A stretch of DNA of 14,894 nt. Source: AP-15 sp036404275 (GTDB lineage Bacteria; Pseudomonadota; Alphaproteobacteria; ATCC43930; CGMCC-115725). The stretch spans positions 1 through 14,894 of the forward strand of contig DASXAM010000283.1 of assembly GCA_036404275.1 (NCBI GenBank), written 5' to 3'. Under the pieces are notes generated by a model. That model was not told the DNA's origin, did no database searches, and saw nothing but the letters and a program-made list of their open reading frames with translations. A program made the position numbers and the translations under genes. Below, piece after piece: positions 14,604 through 14,894 of the stretch (its first letter is position 1; every line of letters starts with the position of its first letter).

Positions 14604-14894
14604 TCAGTGGTTCCGCCGCGCGGCGAGGCGCAGGCGCAGCGCGTTGAGCTTGATAAAGCCTTCGGCGTCGCGCTGGTCGTAGACTTGGTCTTCCTCGAAG
14701 GTGACGTGGGCGCGGCTGTAGAGGCTCTTCGGCGATTTGCGGCCGACGACGCGGGCCGAACCCTTGTAGAGCTTTAATCGGACGACGCCTTCGACGTTTT
14801 CTTGGCTCTTGTCGATCAATGCCTGCAGCATCGCCCGCTCGGGCGAAAACCAGAAGCCGTTGTAGATCAGCTCGGCATAGCGCGGCATCAGCTC
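14604..14894 (-). CDS. argG: Argininosuccinate synthase, C-terminal fragment
   Basis: The minus-strand frame runs from a TGA at 14604-14606 to the window edge without a stop, giving the last 96 residues of a longer protein. The segments MPRYAELIYNGFWFSPER, LQALIDKSQENVEG and VRLKLYKGS, the middle RKSPKSLYS, and the end GFIKLNALRLRLAARR are distinctive of the ArgG C-terminal domain in alpha- and gammaproteobacteria. ArgG joins citrulline and aspartate with ATP to make argininosuccinate, the penultimate step of arginine synthesis, in the cytoplasm as a tetramer. The C-terminal helices form the tetramer contacts. The nucleotide-binding N-terminal domain lies outside the window. It converges on hicB with three bases between the stop codons. 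Confidence 0.95.
   Translation of the reverse strand, partial: ELMPRYAELIYNGFWFSPERAMLQALIDKSQENVEGVVRLKLYKGSARVVGRKSPKSLYSRAHVTFEEDQVYDQRDAEGFIKLNALRLRLAARRNH

Overview
The window is a GC-rich (clearly above 60% by eye), tightly packed chromosomal segment from a proteobacterium, most likely an alphaproteobacterium. This rests on base composition, on the style of the ATP-type PEP carboxykinase and short ACT-domain threonine deaminase, and on a small conserved-looking protein (7704-7922) that resembles uncharacterised proteins I associate with Bradyrhizobium-like and Rhodospirillales-like genomes. Genus cannot be set from the sequence. I recognise fifteen protein genes, two of them cut by the window edges. 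There is no stretch over about 200 bases without a gene, and I see no tRNA, rRNA, CRISPR array or insertion sequence.

Layout. 1-192 (+): the 3' end of a TenA-like gene. It converges on a long minus-strand block: dcp (M3 peptidyl-dipeptidase, 224-2263) and pckA (PEP carboxykinase, 2374-3999). Upstream of these is a compact five-gene minus-strand cluster: small protein (7704-7922), FAD-dependent monooxygenase (6460-7683), 61-residue GatC-like protein (6218-6403), amidase-signature hydrolase (4821-6221) and HugZ-like FMN-binding protein (4108-4824). The last three are joined by 4-base ATGA start/stop overlaps. On the plus strand, 8103-8933 is a metallo-beta-lactamase-fold hydrolase, divergent from the small protein. 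It converges with a second minus-strand operon: ilvA (10052-11287), a MaoC-like hydratase (9551-10024) and a YfcE-like phosphodiesterase (8943-9554, GTGA overlap). A penicillin-acylase-family Ntn-hydrolase (11417-13762) lies upstream. A hicAB toxin-antitoxin pair (13965-14600, +) sits between this acylase and the 3' end of argG (14604 to window edge, -).

How the genes work together. Much of the block is ordinary metabolism: gluconeogenesis (pckA), peptide turnover (dcp), isoleucine synthesis or threonine breakdown (ilvA), arginine synthesis (argG) and thiamine-related salvage (tenA). The two less ordinary parts are the overlapping GatC-like/amidase/HugZ genes behind a flavin monooxygenase, whose form suggests an amidase with a small AtzG-like partner and an unknown substrate, and the hicAB module placed directly against the argG stop codon. 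No previously undescribed defence or mobile system is visible; the most defensible candidates for new biology are the amidase cluster and the acylase substrate.
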